Positions 11,403-24,235 of a DNA stretch of 64,000 nucleotides are shown piece after piece; within the stretch, counting starts at the first letter, position 1; every line of letters begins with the position of its first letter. The stretch is from Adiantum capillus-veneris. Taxonomy: Eukaryota > Streptophyta > Polypodiopsida > Polypodiales > Pteridaceae. Both the position numbers and the translations under genes were made by a program. The notes beneath the pieces were generated by a model. That model was not told the DNA's origin. It did no database searches and was given only the letters and a program-made list of their open reading frames with translations. The DNA lies in assembly GCA_014529385.2 (NCBI GenBank), contig CM043963.1, positions 68,889,412 to 68,953,411 of the forward strand, read 5' to 3'.

Positions 11403-12839
11403 ATAAATGAAATAATCCAAGATTGATTATAGAACACTATCCAAATTAAAAATTTGATTGTGGTGAAAGCCATGTGCTCTTTTTATGTTGCTATAAGAAT
11501 GAAAAATTGCTTCTACTTGGTCAAAACAATGTTAGAAGAGCTGAAATTTGAATTTTCATGATTAACATAAATGTGTGAATCCAAAAAAGATCAAGTCATC
11601 TTGCCAGTCTTAATGAAACAATTGATTCCATCATGCAAATAATTGACCAAAATGATTTTGTGGAGATCATCACACACGAATATAGGATGCATAAAACACA
11701 ATTCATATAACCTATAGTGAGAAGATTTAGAAAACCCTAATTTACAAGGACTTAAATAATATAAGATACACCTTTGAGCAACATATAATATTCTGAATGT
11801 AATAGGCACAATGTGCATCATTCATGCATAACATATGCATCATATGTCCACCCATTAACATATGCATCATATTTCACAATCATTAAGAAAAGCAAACTCT
11901 CAACATGGAGAAACGTGTTAGCTAGCCTTCAAAACTGATATCCAAGAAACAACAAGAATGCTACATGCTAGTTATTGAGAAGCAAAACAGAGCCCTTTGG
12001 CATGTCAAGTGAACCATATGTCATACTCAAGGTCTCAATAGCTAAGCCCCTAGTCTAGTAAAATGCTAGTCCCAAAGCTGCATGCCAAAATAATCCATCG
12101 CTAGGGGGTGTGGCTAATAGGCATTTGCTCTACCTAGAGAGTAACTGACCTATTTAAGTGTGTCATTGATGTTGGATGAGGTGAGCATAATTTTAAGTCT
12201 AGTATTTTTGGAAATTTCGAAAGAGCATAGAGTCCCAACACTCACGTACTACTACACTGTGAGATGAGAAGTCAAATCTCAATTTCAAAAACCCTAGACA
12301 CATAGTGTTAGCTTTTTATCTTGCTGCATTTTTGGTTTCAAATGCACTTTTGTATGCATAGGATATCCCATTATTGGACATATGCATCTGGCACTCAGTC
12401 ATGTGTTTCACCTATGCATTGACCTTCTAAGATAAACAACCTATAATCTCTAGCTATAATTCCATGCTACTATAAAAAATTCTTTTTAATAATTTTAATT
12501 GTAGCAAAACTTACACACTAGTTGTTACACTACTTCAGGATAGAATTGCAATTCCATAGCCTAGTACCTCTATAAGATACTCTTTTATTTCTTTAAAGGA
12601 TTTTTTTCCACTTGGTTTTCCCTTTGTTCATCCAACTACTTGGATTCTAATTTAGCCAAATAAAGCATATTTTTACAAGTATCAAAGTGTACCTTCCTCA
12701 AGAAATGTACAAAATGACCATCTACACATCTGTAGGAATGAGGACATTACAAGAGAGTGTGTGAGAGAGAAAGCTAACTCTAACTCTAGCATAAAATGAG
12801 ATCTGTACAAATGAGAGACAGTGGCCCTGCTTATATATG
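11403..12839. other. Intronic sequence, no gene recognised
   Basis: Inside the proposed 25.5-kb intron. AT-rich with no repeat boundary or coding exon that I could support. Confidence 0.4.
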
Positions 12840-15729
12840 CTAGACCCTTTGAGGAAGTGGGAAATTAAAATCTCCCCACCCACGATCGGAGTCATGTAGT
12901 AGTGGCCTTTAATCACTTTCCTTTGTGAGCGTGAAATATTGCTTTTACACCTGCACATTGCGCTGTCATATTGCATGTTGTCCTCCCTATTTCTCTCATC
13001 CCTGTTTGCTATTGGATGATTCTATAAGCTATCCCTCCTAGCCTTGGCTTTGTACCCCCCCCCCCCGCCCTTTTTGATCTCTTGCCTGTAGTATGACCGA
13101 TGAATTGGCTCTGATTTGATGTCGTCTACTTACTTGCCCTATTGGGGTACCCCTGGTTGGTTGTGCTTCTATACCCCTCTGAGGCTCACGTGACTGCCAA
13201 ATTCCTGGATATGAGGCAGTTTCAATAGGCCCTAGTTTGGAGAAGGTCACCTGGTTGCGGTCTTGGTCTTGGAATGACTTTGGTGGATCGACTGCCTATC
13301 TTGGTTATTGTGCTTGGATTTGCTGGTCTCGATGACATTTGTTGTGGCTCTACAGACTGATGGTGTTGCATATTTAACCAACATGAGTATTCTATCTTTT
13401 CTTAAGATCATTTTGGCTTTGCTATTATCCATCACCAACATACTTGGCCTGTGTCACTCTCATTTCTGTTGTTTTTAACTATCTTATGTATAAATCACTA
13501 GAATGATGCCTCATTCTCACTATGATGTACAAAAATGAATCAAAGACTGAGTCATTTTTGTGCTAACCCTTGTCCTTTTTCTTGCATATAGATTGGATTC
13601 CTGCTCACAACGATTGTAGTCTTCGACTCTGATTGTTTTAGGTTGCAGGTTTATCCAAAATTAATTACCCTTGTTTAACTGTATTGATTCTTATGATTTC
13701 AAGATAATTTTTATATGTAAATGGGATACTCTTCGTTGGACGGTACTTCATTTGAAGACTATCCATTGAAACTACTATAAACATGGCAAACCTCTGCGAT
13801 CGATTTTGAACAACATCCATACTATACTCTACTAGCTAACGAAGCCTTAATTAAAACTTCGGCTGGAGTATAATCCTCTCTGTTAACATTGTCGCTTATG
13901 TCTCCATTGAGATTCATGGATTTTCTACTCTACTATAGCTCCTTTTAGTTTAAACTTTTCTACTCTCATCAACTTGATGAGACAGTAGGCCCATACTCAA
14001 TGGGCCTATTGCTGACTCACTGAGTATGGTGCCTGGGTTAGGGCGGCCATGCGCACACACACACACACACATAAGTAAAAATATCATAGCCTATTAATGC
14101 TCAAAAACTTCCCCCTAAAAAACTTCAAATGGCATGGAACTTCTCCACGCTCTATGCCCCTCACTTAGCCTTGGCTCTTACGTTTCCTGTGTGTGTATGT
14201 GAAAGAGAGTTTTTGAGAGCCTGAACATTTGCTTATTGTGTGGCTATGGAGATGGTTGAACACAAGGAGGCTTCACAGATTGGTAAAGCTAAAAATTTTG
14301 CTTTTTCTACTACATTCTATGTAGTATTCTGCACACCCTTAAAGGTTGTTAAGGTGTTGATATTCCTTGGAATTGATAGCGACTGGTGACTGGAAACTAC
14401 GATGTGGTGTGTTTTTTTCATGTACAAAGAACATCTGCATCGTTTTTGGTCCTCTAACATAATAGTGCGTACTATGCTGATAGTTTAATGTAAAAAAATG
14501 GGGGGAGGTTGTGTGGTCAATGGTTGTCATTGTTTGACCATAGTGATAATGTTGCAGTATCATTTGGTGGTGTTCCTTGCCCCAAAGAGCGTCTGGGTTT
14601 TGACCCTTGGTTTATGTTTAATGGCTTATGCCGCTCTGCTTTCTACATTCTATTGAGACCCTCTTTTAATGAACTATCATTGTTGGGCTGCTTGCGAAAT
14701 AAGGGTGCCACCTTTCTCTTTTTGGTGACCCTCTAGTATAGGGTTGTTGGCTTATGCTGCACGGATTGAATTTTGTACTATTGATACCGTTAACTGTCAA
14801 GTTGCTTATGAGAGAAAGATGCTGGCTTTTTTTCTTTTGACTCACTAGAAGTTGGCCTTTCACTTTAGATCCCTATGATTGAGTAGAATAGCAAAAGTAA
14901 AATCTCCTCTGTTTGGTATAACACTTATGGATGAAAGCCAAGGTATGATGAGGATGTCTCTCATTGAGGGGATTTTATCAGTTCAATTTTTTACTTGATT
15001 TACTTAGTCTAAGTCTAATGATTAATCCATGCAAAGATATATCTTAATGGGTGTCCAATACCAAGGATTAGGTCACTTTTAAAGGTTTTTTTTTGAACTT
15101 CCTCGATTGAGTAAAAAAATTGGACATTGTTTGCAAGGTTATAGAAGGGCCGATTCTTCTATGCCGATATGGGTACTAAGACACTTGGATTAGAAGGGGT
15201 GGTGGCCTCCTGATCAAATATGATATGTATAATAATATTTATTAAGGTCTTTTTAAAAAATTGGGGCTATATCGAAACCATGTTTTAAATTATCTCCTTA
15301 AATCAAAAAGAAAAAAATATGTTTACAATAAATCTGGATTACATGAGCACTTTGGACATTTGTTTTAAAGTTAAAAAAGTTGTAAGTTGGACATGGATAA
15401 CAACTGATATAGTCCATTGACACCTGTAGAACGCACTCAAGGCTAACGTATTTGTTGTCTTTTTGAATGGATGTCTTGGAATTTTTTTGGGCTTGAAGCA
15501 AATGTCTATCCTTGACATCACAAGCTCTTAATTACCACTTTTTGGAACATACTTTGTAGATCAGCTATTGTACTTCTACACTAGAATGAGACCTCATTCT
15601 TGTAGCAATGTACATAAATAATTCTAAGACTCAGTTGTTTTTATACTAATCATTGTTACTTGTCTAAAGGCAGTTGTCTTTTGAGCTTAAAAGCTTATTT
15701 ATGTTTTATTATATAAGTAAAATAGCTAC

Positions 15730-15813
<84 letters not shown>
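12840..15813. repeat. Tandem-array unit 1 (5' truncated)
   Basis: Many blocks here recur in order in unit 2. Examples are the CTTTGAGGAAGTGGG..CCCACCCACGATC block (12.85 kb versus 16.26 kb), the GATTCTATAAGCTATCCCTCC block, the TGCTGGTCTCGATGA block (13.32 versus 16.73 kb), the GGTGCCTGGGTTAGGG block next to a CA/CG tract (14.03 versus 17.63 kb), and the GGACATGGATAACAA block (15.39 versus 19.49 kb). It ends in a (CA)n tract of about 78 bp at 15735-15812. Similarity is imperfect with indels, indicating an old duplication. No coding region was recognised. Confidence 0.7.
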
Positions 15814-15816
<3 letters not shown>

Positions 15817-17673
15817 TTGGTCACTACACCATTAACTATGACTGAACCCTATCCTATCGGTAGGCAATCCACTTGGATATTTGGGATTTCTTCTCAATGG
15901 ATGGTAGTTTATCCTCTTCCCTAATCCCCATGTTTGTATTTATCTCATGCTATGCTAATGAAAGCTGATGGTTACACTGTCTTATGGGGATCTTTAAAAA
16001 CTCCTACTACCTACACACATACTCTATCCTATGGCAATATGCCTTGCTGAATTCATAACTCCCCATGGTCACCTTTGAAGAAGTTATATCAGTTTGAAAT
16101 CTCCCTTGAATGGGATGGATACTTGTGGGACATCACCCCGGAATTGCGCCTTGTACTAGTAGGCTCCTATGACCTAACCCCCCCATATAGCTTACCTACA
16201 ACTCAATCCTCTAGTGGGATGTGTGTACTGGGTGTGAACCTTACCCTAGACCCTTTGAGGAAGTGAGCAATTAATATCTCCCCACCCATGATCATAGCCG
16301 TATTGGCCTTTAACCACTTTCCTTTCTGAGCATGAAATATTGCTTTTACCTGTACACTGCACTGTCATATTACCTATTGCCCTCCCTATTTCTCTCATCC
16401 CTGTGTGCTGTTTAATGATTCTATAAGCTATCCCTCCTAACCCTGGTTCTGTATCAACCCTCACTCGCCTTCCCCCCCTTTTTTTCATATCCGCAGTATG
16501 GCCGATATTGAACTGGCTCTAATCTGATGCCGTCTACCTACCTGCCCTACTGGGCTACCCCTCGTTGTTTGTGCTTTCATGTCCCTTTGAGTAAGGCATG
16601 ACTGCCGAATTCCTGGATATGAGGCAGCTTTCAATAGGCTCTACTTTGGAGAAGGTCATTTGGCTGCGATCCTGGTCTCGGAATGACTTTGATGGATGGA
16701 CTACCTATCTTGGTTGTTGTGCTTGGCTTTGCTGGTCTCGATGATATCTGTTGTGGTCTCTATAGACTGATGGTGTTGCATATGTAACCAAGGTGAGGAT
16801 TCTATCTTTTCTTAGGATCTTTTTGGCTTTGCTAGTATCCATCATCGACATACTTGGCCTCTGTCACTTTAGTATCTGTTGTTTTTAACTATCTTATGTA
16901 CTAATTACTAGAATAATATCTCATTCTCACTATGATGCACAAAAATGAATCAAAGACTTGAGTCATTTTGGTGCTAATCCTTGTCCTTTGTCTAAAGTTA
17001 GTTGTCTTTTGAATTGTTATGTTCTTTTGTGTATGAGTATTAATTAAAAAAATAGCAACACACACATCCTAAACAAAAAAGGTTCTCCTAGTTGGCTGGG
17101 TATGGGACGCTTGCTTTGGAGATTTTTGTCTATAGGCTTGGATTGAATCACTATCGATAATTCATTGTTAGGTTGACAAGTGTTAGGTGGTCTTTTCTTT
17201 CCTATAGATTGGATTCCTTCTCAGAGCTACTGTAGTCTTTGACTCTGATGTTTTCAGGTTGCAGGTTTATCCAGAATTACTTACCTTGTTTAATTATATC
17301 GATTCTTATGATTTTAGAATCATTTTTTCCCGTAAACGGGTTACTCTTGGCTGGACGGTTCGTTTGAAGACTATCCATTGAAACTGCTATAAACATGGCA
17401 AACCTTCATGATCGATTTTGAACAGCAGCCATACTATACTCTATTGGCTAACAAAGCCTTAAAACTCCTACATGAGTATAATCCTCTCTGTTAACATTGT
17501 CACTTATTGCTCCATTGAGATTCATGGATTTTCTGCTACGTTATAGCTCTTTGACTATTCTACTCTAATCAACTTGATGAGGCACTAGGCCCACACTCAA
17601 TGGGCCTACTGCCAACTCATTAAGTATGGTGCCTGGGTTAGGGTGAGCGCACATGTGTGCGTACACACGCGCG

Positions 17674-17725
<52 letters not shown>

Positions 17726-19854
17726 GGTACTTACCTATAAGATTATTTTGCATAATTGACATCCTGGATTCTGCTAAACACGCTTCATAGTTTCACTATA
17801 TAGGGTATCCACCGTGGGATAGTGCCCTTATAAATCGTAAGTGGTACTAAAACCTTGATAGTGTGGTATACTGCCTTTTGTACACCTGGCCGTGAAGGTG
17901 CTATGGTGGTTTTTGCCCTGGCAAACATTGTCACAGGCGGCCTCGCATTCGCAAATCCCCAGAAGGGGCTCGCTCCACTCAACACTCTCTGCACGCTACA
18001 CAGTGATGATGGCCTTCCTCCTTCTTCTATTTAAGAGGTGAGGGCGCACTCTGCCCCTCACTTAGCCTTGTATGAGTTTCTGCTTGCGTGAATTACTGTG
18101 TGTCTATTCTCCCTTGCACCGACATATGGAGCTTGTAACACAAACAACACAGGTTGGGTACTTTGCATGTTATCATGAGTTTCGCTGCAATCTTATTTTT
18201 TAGGGCAATGTAACTGTTATGGTGTTGCTCTATCAGTTAAATGGTATGGACGATTGTGTGGGTTGACTAGAACTTGTTAAAAGATGGATGGTTGGTAACT
18301 ACCACGGTGTGGGGTAGCATTGTGTTAATAGTTGGGCTTTCCTCACTGCCTATAACTATTTAAGCCCAGTATGCTGGCTATGCGTGACATTGCATGGTTA
18401 ATAATATCGAGGTATAAACATGCTTTGGGCATGGCTTGTATCGTACTACTGGTGTTTTTTTTGCTGCACTATGTGGACTGTTCATTAGCTTAAAAAATTG
18501 GGCTACTGTGCAATGGTTTTTGTTGGCATTTCTTTGACCCCACTACTGGGTTTTTGGTCTTTAGTAAGTTCTGCGTAATACAGTTCGGTGGTTTTAATTA
18601 AAGTTGATCCTTAAAATTTGGGATATGGCATAATAGTTATTGCTGCTTAACTCAGTAAAACTCTGATTCTTGGTAGCTCTATGTTAACTATTCACTGGGT
18701 TTTTTTGAAAAAATTGGGATTGTTGTCGCTTGGCTTGGCAATGCAGTACACTGTCGATAATGACCTAACAAACTGATGGTGCAGACTATTCATCAAAAAG
18801 CTTTGGGATTGATTTTTGACTTGATACTGTCGCTTAAGACTGGTTTATTGATCACTGTCGCATAATGCCTGGTAATTAAGGCCCACGGTTTGGGTTGGTT
18901 AAGTGAATAATGGGATTTTTGGCCGACTGTGCACTGATGTTGGATGTTTTTATGATTGCTGAGGTTTGTGGGGGAGAATGCCCCGCTTGCATATCGATGC
19001 TGATCCTGTTCATTACTGGTTGTTTGGATGAGATAATCCAATACATTATTTGCATTCACATGGGCGGTGTAGTTTCTTACATCTTGTCCTTTTTTGGTTT
19101 GACAATCGAAACTAGCTGGATACCATAAGGGTTCTCTGCCACTTGGTTTGCTAAGAGATTGTGACATACAAACTTGAGAAGGATTGGATTCCATATAAAC
19201 ATAAACTGTATCTGTTGTAGATAAACAAAAACAAGTTTGAACTATTAATGGAATTTTTTAGGCTTCTTTTATGGCTTCATATGATGGAGCCTCATTAATC
19301 TGGTAGAAAAAACTCAAAAAGCTGTTTGATGGGAGGGATAAGACACTTGGATTAAAAGGGGTTATGGCCTTCTAAACAAGACAATACTATATTTATACAA
19401 AAAATTAACTTTGGGAAAATGAAACATTTTTAAAAATGGAACACATAGATACTTTGGACTAAGCTTGTAAGTTTTTTAAAAAAAGTTGTGAGATGGACAT
19501 GGATAACAATTGGTATAGTCCATTGATACCTGTAAAACACAACCAAGGCTAACATATCTGTTGTTTTGTTTGGATGGATGCAGGTAAGGACTAGTCTATC
19601 TTATCTTGGAAAGTTTTTTTTGGCTTTTAGCAGTTGTCCAATACAGGATTACACATACACCTACTGCAAGGGATGTATTTCTGATATCTGTTTACTAGAA
19701 TGAAATTTCATTCGTACAAGCATTGTACAAAGATAATTCTAAGACTGAGTTGTTCCTGAATTCACACACACTTAACTCTGGTTTGAATAGTGTGATCTGC
19801 TGGTTATACTGTCTTGTGTTGTGCTCTCTCTGTCTCACTCTCTCTCTCTCTCTC

Positions 19855-19931
<77 letters not shown>
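15814..19931. repeat. Tandem-array unit 2 (about 4.1 kb)
   Basis: Begins with CTTGGTCACTACA and the GGTAGGCAATCCACTTGG block. The same blocks restart at about 19931, so the period is about 4.1 kb. The unit has an internal GC/CA tract at 17668-17721 and ends in a (TC)n tract at about 19829-19929, exactly where unit 1 ends in (CA)n. No long open frame or TE protein motif was seen, so the unit might be a non-coding TE or satellite-like repeat. Confidence 0.7.
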
Positions 19932-19932
<1 letters not shown>

Positions 19933-20877
19933 TCACTACATCTAGCTATGAGTTCTTCACCATTAACTATGATTGAACCCTATTCTCTTGGTAGGCAATC
20001 CACTTGGATATTTGGGATTTTTTCTCAATGGATGGTAGTTTATACTCTTCCCTAATCCCCATGTTTGTATTTGTCTCATGCTGTGCTAATGGGAGCTGAT
20101 GGTTACACTGTCTTATGGGGATGTTTAAAACCTCCTACTACTTACACACATACTCTATCCTATGGCAATATGCCTTGCTGAATTCATAACTCCCCGTGGT
20201 CACCTTTGTACATGTTTATCAGTTTGAAGTCTCCCTTTAATCGGATGGATGATTGTGGGATATTACCATGGCACTACGTTTTGTACTAGTACCTCCTATG
20301 ACCTAAACCCCCCATATGGCTTACCTATAACTCAATCCTTTAGTGGGATGGGGATGTGTGTACTGGGTGTGAACCTTACCCTAGAACCTTTGAGGAAGTG
20401 GGCAATTAATATCTCCCCACCCACGATCGGAGCCGTATAATGGCCTTTAATCACTTCCCTTTCTGAGTGTGAAATATTGCTTTTACCTACACACTACGCT
20501 ATCATATTACATGTTGTCCTCCCTATTTCTCTCATCCTTGTGTGCTGTTGGATGATTCTATAAGCTATCCCTCCTAACTCTGGTTGTGTAGCAACCCTCG
20601 CTCACCTTTCCCCCCCTTTTCTTCCTGCCTGCAAGATGGCCGATGAGTCGGCTCTGATTTGATGCCGTCTACCTACCTGCCCTACTGAGCTACCCTTGGT
20701 TGGTTGTGCTTCTACGCCCCTCTGAGGTTGGCATAACTATCAAATTCTTGGATATGAGGTAGCTTTCAATAGGCCCTACTTTGGAGAAGGCCACCTGGCT
20801 ACAAACCTGGTCTTGTAATTACTTTGGTGGATGGACTGCCTATCTTGGTTGTTGTGCTTGGCTTTGCTGGTCTCGAT
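19932..20877. repeat. Tandem-array unit 3, 5' portion
   Basis: Repeats the first part of unit 2 in order, up to TTTGCTGGTCTCGAT, where element B is inserted. The unit continues after B at 32527. Confidence 0.75.
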
Positions 20878-21656
20878 TGTTAAGTATGGAGCCTGATTTA
20901 CCCTTTGTAATTTTATGTGGTAAAAGCGCACATTTGTAAGGCCCCCATTATGAGGAGAAGCCATCGTGCGTGAAGGAAAATCACTCACCAGAAACCAAAA
21001 TTTTCACAGACAAGAATCAGGGGCAACTTTAAAGGCGCCCCCGAGACTTTTTTTCACCGGAATATTCTTTTTCGTCGGAATATTATGGCCGGACGGCGGC
21101 CGGAAAGTGGTCGGAAAACAACCGGTCGGTTGGCCGGTGGCCGGTAGTCAATGGCCGATGGCCGGTGGCCGGTGGTCGGAAGTCAATGGCCGGTGGCCGG
21201 TGGCCGAATTCAAAAGCGGACTTGTCTTCTCAAGGGCGGCCACACATGGGCGGATTGGAGGGTCCGATTTGGACTTATTCGCACAAGGGCGGCTATACAT
21301 GGCTATCTCTCATAAGAGAGGGCAGCCCTTTTGGCCTATAAAAGGAGGCCATTTCTACACACATTTCATAGTGTGAAGTTGATGCAACAAGGTGAGTGTG
21401 AGGTGGTGAGAGTGAAGCAAGGCGGGAGCTCCATTAAGGGTATAATCCCTTTGTAAACTACTTCTTGTTTTGAAGTACTAAAGCCATTGAGTGGCTGCTT
21501 TCGCGTGGACGTAGCCCACATTGGGTGAACCATGTATATCGTGTGTACTCTCTCTCTCTCTCTCTCTCTACTCTATAATCTCGTGTATGTAAATCTGTCT
21601 CTCTCCATTAAGTAATCTACTCAATTATCTATTTAGCTACGTCTTATTTCCTAACA
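20878..21656 (+). repeat. Left LTR of element B
   Basis: Starts TGTTAAGTATGG and ends TTCCTAACA. It contains a minisatellite built on GGCCGGTGGCCGG / AGTCAATGGCC units (about 21119-21207), which also occurs in the right LTR with different copy number, and a (TC)n tract near 21549-21568. Confidence 0.92.
21337..21345 (+). promoter_or_regulatory. TATA box in left LTR of element B
   Basis: TATAAAAGG lies in the LTR about 310 bp before its end. It is conserved at 32203-32211 in the right LTR. This is a likely Pol II core promoter for the element. Confidence 0.6.
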
Positions 21657-21670
21657 ACTGGTATCAGAGC
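21657..21670 (+). other. Primer binding site of element B
   Basis: ACTGGTATCAGAGC directly follows the LTR. TGGTATCAGAGC is complementary to the 3' end of plant initiator-Met tRNA, the usual copia primer. Confidence 0.9.
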
Positions 21671-21682
21671 AAGGTTTGCTTG

Positions 21683-22235
21683 TAGCTAAATTATCACCCA
21701 CAACATCATCAAACTTAAGAGTACTTGTGCTAGAGATAGAATTACTTACAGCCATCACAAGGCTGTCCCAACTATCCGGTAGAGATGATAGTATAAGGAG
21801 AGCTCGCACTTCGTCATCGAAATTGATTTTCACTGATCGAAGTTGACTTATGTTTGTGTTAAAGTCATTTAGGTGTTCTGCAACTGAACCATTCTCTGCC
21901 ATCTTTAGATTGAACAAGCGCTTCATAAGAAATACCTTATTGGATGCCGATGGTTTCTCGTAGAAGTCGTCAAGTGACTTCATCAAGTCCTCCGTGGTCT
22001 TCATTTCCGAAACATTGAAGGCCACCGTTGACGCCAAGCTTAACCGGATTGTTCCCAGTGCCTTTCAATCAAGCACAATCCATGCTTCATCTGCCATTGT
22101 TGCGGGCTTCTTCGCAAGACCGCCTAGTGGCAAATAGAGGTCCTTCTGGTAGAGATAGTCTTCAATCTGCATCTTCCAATGTTGGTAGTTTTTGCCGTTG
22201 AACTTCTCAATCTTGAGCTTCCCTTCCTCCGCCAT
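21683..22235 (-). pseudogene. Inverted gag segment of element B
   Basis: The minus strand, opposite to the rest of element B, encodes the start of a copia Gag. The ATG at 22235-22233 is followed by MAEEGKLKIEKFNG, a Y-x-x-W-K-M-x-I-E-D motif, an in-frame TGA near 22065, and then the UBN2-type region (LMKRLFNLKMAE, HLNDFN, LLILSSLPDSWD). The plus-strand frame starting at 22277 continues just where this peptide would stop, with the gag tail and zinc knuckle. I infer an inversion of about 0.57 kb between the PBS and about 22258. It separates Gag from its own promoter orientation and should abolish function. Confidence 0.85.
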
Positions 22236-22276
22236 AACTCCCACTCAATTCAAGGAAATCTTTCCTAAGCGAGGAA

Positions 22277-24235
22277 ATGCGAAGGAGAAGCACAGGAGAA
22301 TCATCAAGTGCTGCACTATCAGTGGAAACAAGAGGAAGGCCTAAGGAGAGGTTCAAAAACAAAAAGGGTCGTGATCGCTCAAGGAGGAGCAAGTCACGCA
22401 CAAAGTCAGTTCTTGAATGTTGGAACTGCGGCAAGAAGGGCCACGTCAAGAAGGATTGCTGGTCCAAGAAGAAGAAGGAGACAGAGTCTCAAGACAACAA
22501 GCCAACATCGGAGGCCAATGTGGCAGGTAAAGTAGAGCAAGATGCTCTAATTCTCTCATTAGACAATGTGTCTAATTCCTGGATAGTAGATTCCGGGGCT
22601 TCATTCCATGCGACACCACACAAGCAACATTTCCAAGACTACACCAAAGGTAATTTTGGGTATGTATACTTGGGAGATGATGAAGCTTGTGAGATTGTCG
22701 GCAAAGGTACAGTTTCTGTCAAAACTGCTAACGGAAATGAATGGAAGCTTAAAGATGTTAGGCATGTTCCTTCTCTTTGCAAAAATTTGATCTCTACAGG
22801 ACAATTGGACGATGGAGGTCACAACATTGCATTCGGAAACAAACGGTGGAAGATCTCAAAGGGATCTTTGGTGGTTGCCAAGGGTGAAAAAGTCGGTACA
22901 CTTTACTTGTGTACTGTTAGCATGCAACCTTCAGCTTGTGCAGCAACTACAGAAGTTGAGAGTGCGGTGTGGCACTACCGACTTGGGCATATGAGTGCCA
23001 AAGGAACGCAAATCCTTCAAACAAAGAAGCTTCTACCAGGTTTGAAAGAAGTGGACTTAGAGTTCTGTGAAGATTGTGTTTATGGTAAGCAAAAGAGGGT
23101 AAAATTTCAAAAATCAGGAAATGAAAGAAAAAATAAAAAACTTGAGTTGGTTCATTCTGATGTTTGGGGTCCTGCAAGTACACCATCACTTGGTGGCTCA
23201 TTGTACTATGTAACATTTATAGACGATGCGACTAGAAAAACATGGGTTTATGTCATGAAGAATAAATCCGATGTATTTTCCATATTTCAAAGGTGGAAAG
23301 CCTTTGTGGAGAATGAAACAGGTACGAAGGTTAAATGCCTCAGATCTGACAATGGAAGCGAATATTGCAGCCAAGCTTTTGAAAGCTTTTGTGCTAGCAA
23401 TGGCATTCGGAGGCAAAGGACAACCCCAAGGACACCTCAACAAAATGGGATTTCGGAAAGGATGAACAGGACAATCATGGAACGAGCACGAAGCATGCGG
23501 CTACATGCAGGATTACCGCTTGAGCTTTGGGTAGAAGCTGTAAGTACGTATGTGTACTTAATCAATCGGTCACCCTCAACGGCATTGGATGGGGGAGTTC
23601 CAAAAGAGGCATGGACAGGTAAACCGGTGAATTATGCATTTCTCAAAGTGTTTGGGTGTGAGGCTTTCATGCACATAGATAGAATCCTAAGATCAAAGTT
23701 AGATGCAAAGTCCAAAAAGTGTTTCTTCATTGGCTATGGAGAAGGAGACTTTGGGTATCGCCTATGGAATCCTGAAGATGGTAAAATCTTAAGGAGTAGG
23801 GATGTAATTTTTAACGAACAAAATATGTACAAAGATTACTTGGAAAGAAAACAAACAAAAGAAACAGGTGATGAGTACATGGAGCTTGAGGACGGTGAAG
23901 ACTCAAGGACTGCAAACGGTGACAATGTGCAACAACGTCAACTAAATGAGGAGCCTCAACCTATTCCCCGAAGATCTACAAGAGCAAGTAGACCTCCAGA
24001 AAGGTTTGTTCCTTCCTTCAACCATCTCTTGATCTCAGATTCTGGAGAGCTGGAATCATATGAAGAAGCTATGCAACATGAATCCAAAGAAGAATGGACG
24101 AAGAGCATGCAAGTGGAGATGGACTCACTACATCGCAACCAAACATGGACTCACTACATCGCAACCAAACATGGGAGTTGGTTGAGTTGCCTAAAGGTAA
24201 GCGGGCACTTCAAAACAAATGGGTGTACAAGCTAA
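22277..24235 (+). pseudogene. Element B Gag C-terminus, protease and integrase
   Basis: One 652-codon frame. A basic gag tail is followed by a zinc knuckle (CWNCGKKGHVKKDC, near residue 48), the copia protease site (VDSGASFHATPHK, near residue 104), and integrase with its HHCC zinc domain (HYRLGHMS ... CEDCVYGK). The DDE core follows (HSDVWGP; SDNGSEY; TPQQNGISERMNRT), then the FLKVFGCEAF segment. The frame ends early because a 26-bp unit at 24119-24144 is repeated directly at 24145-24170, shifting the reading frame at the start of RT. The first residues continue the gag that is inverted at 21683-22235. Confidence 0.92.

Noticed and set aside
11591-11821. Possible further USP exon upstream of exon 2
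   Set aside because: The peptide has no USP pattern and splice sites do not give a compatible phase; exon 1 at 36895-37129 fits far better.
19801-20055. 110-codon frame across (TC)n
   Set aside because: Core is Ser-Leu repeats; the ends are array-unit non-coding DNA.
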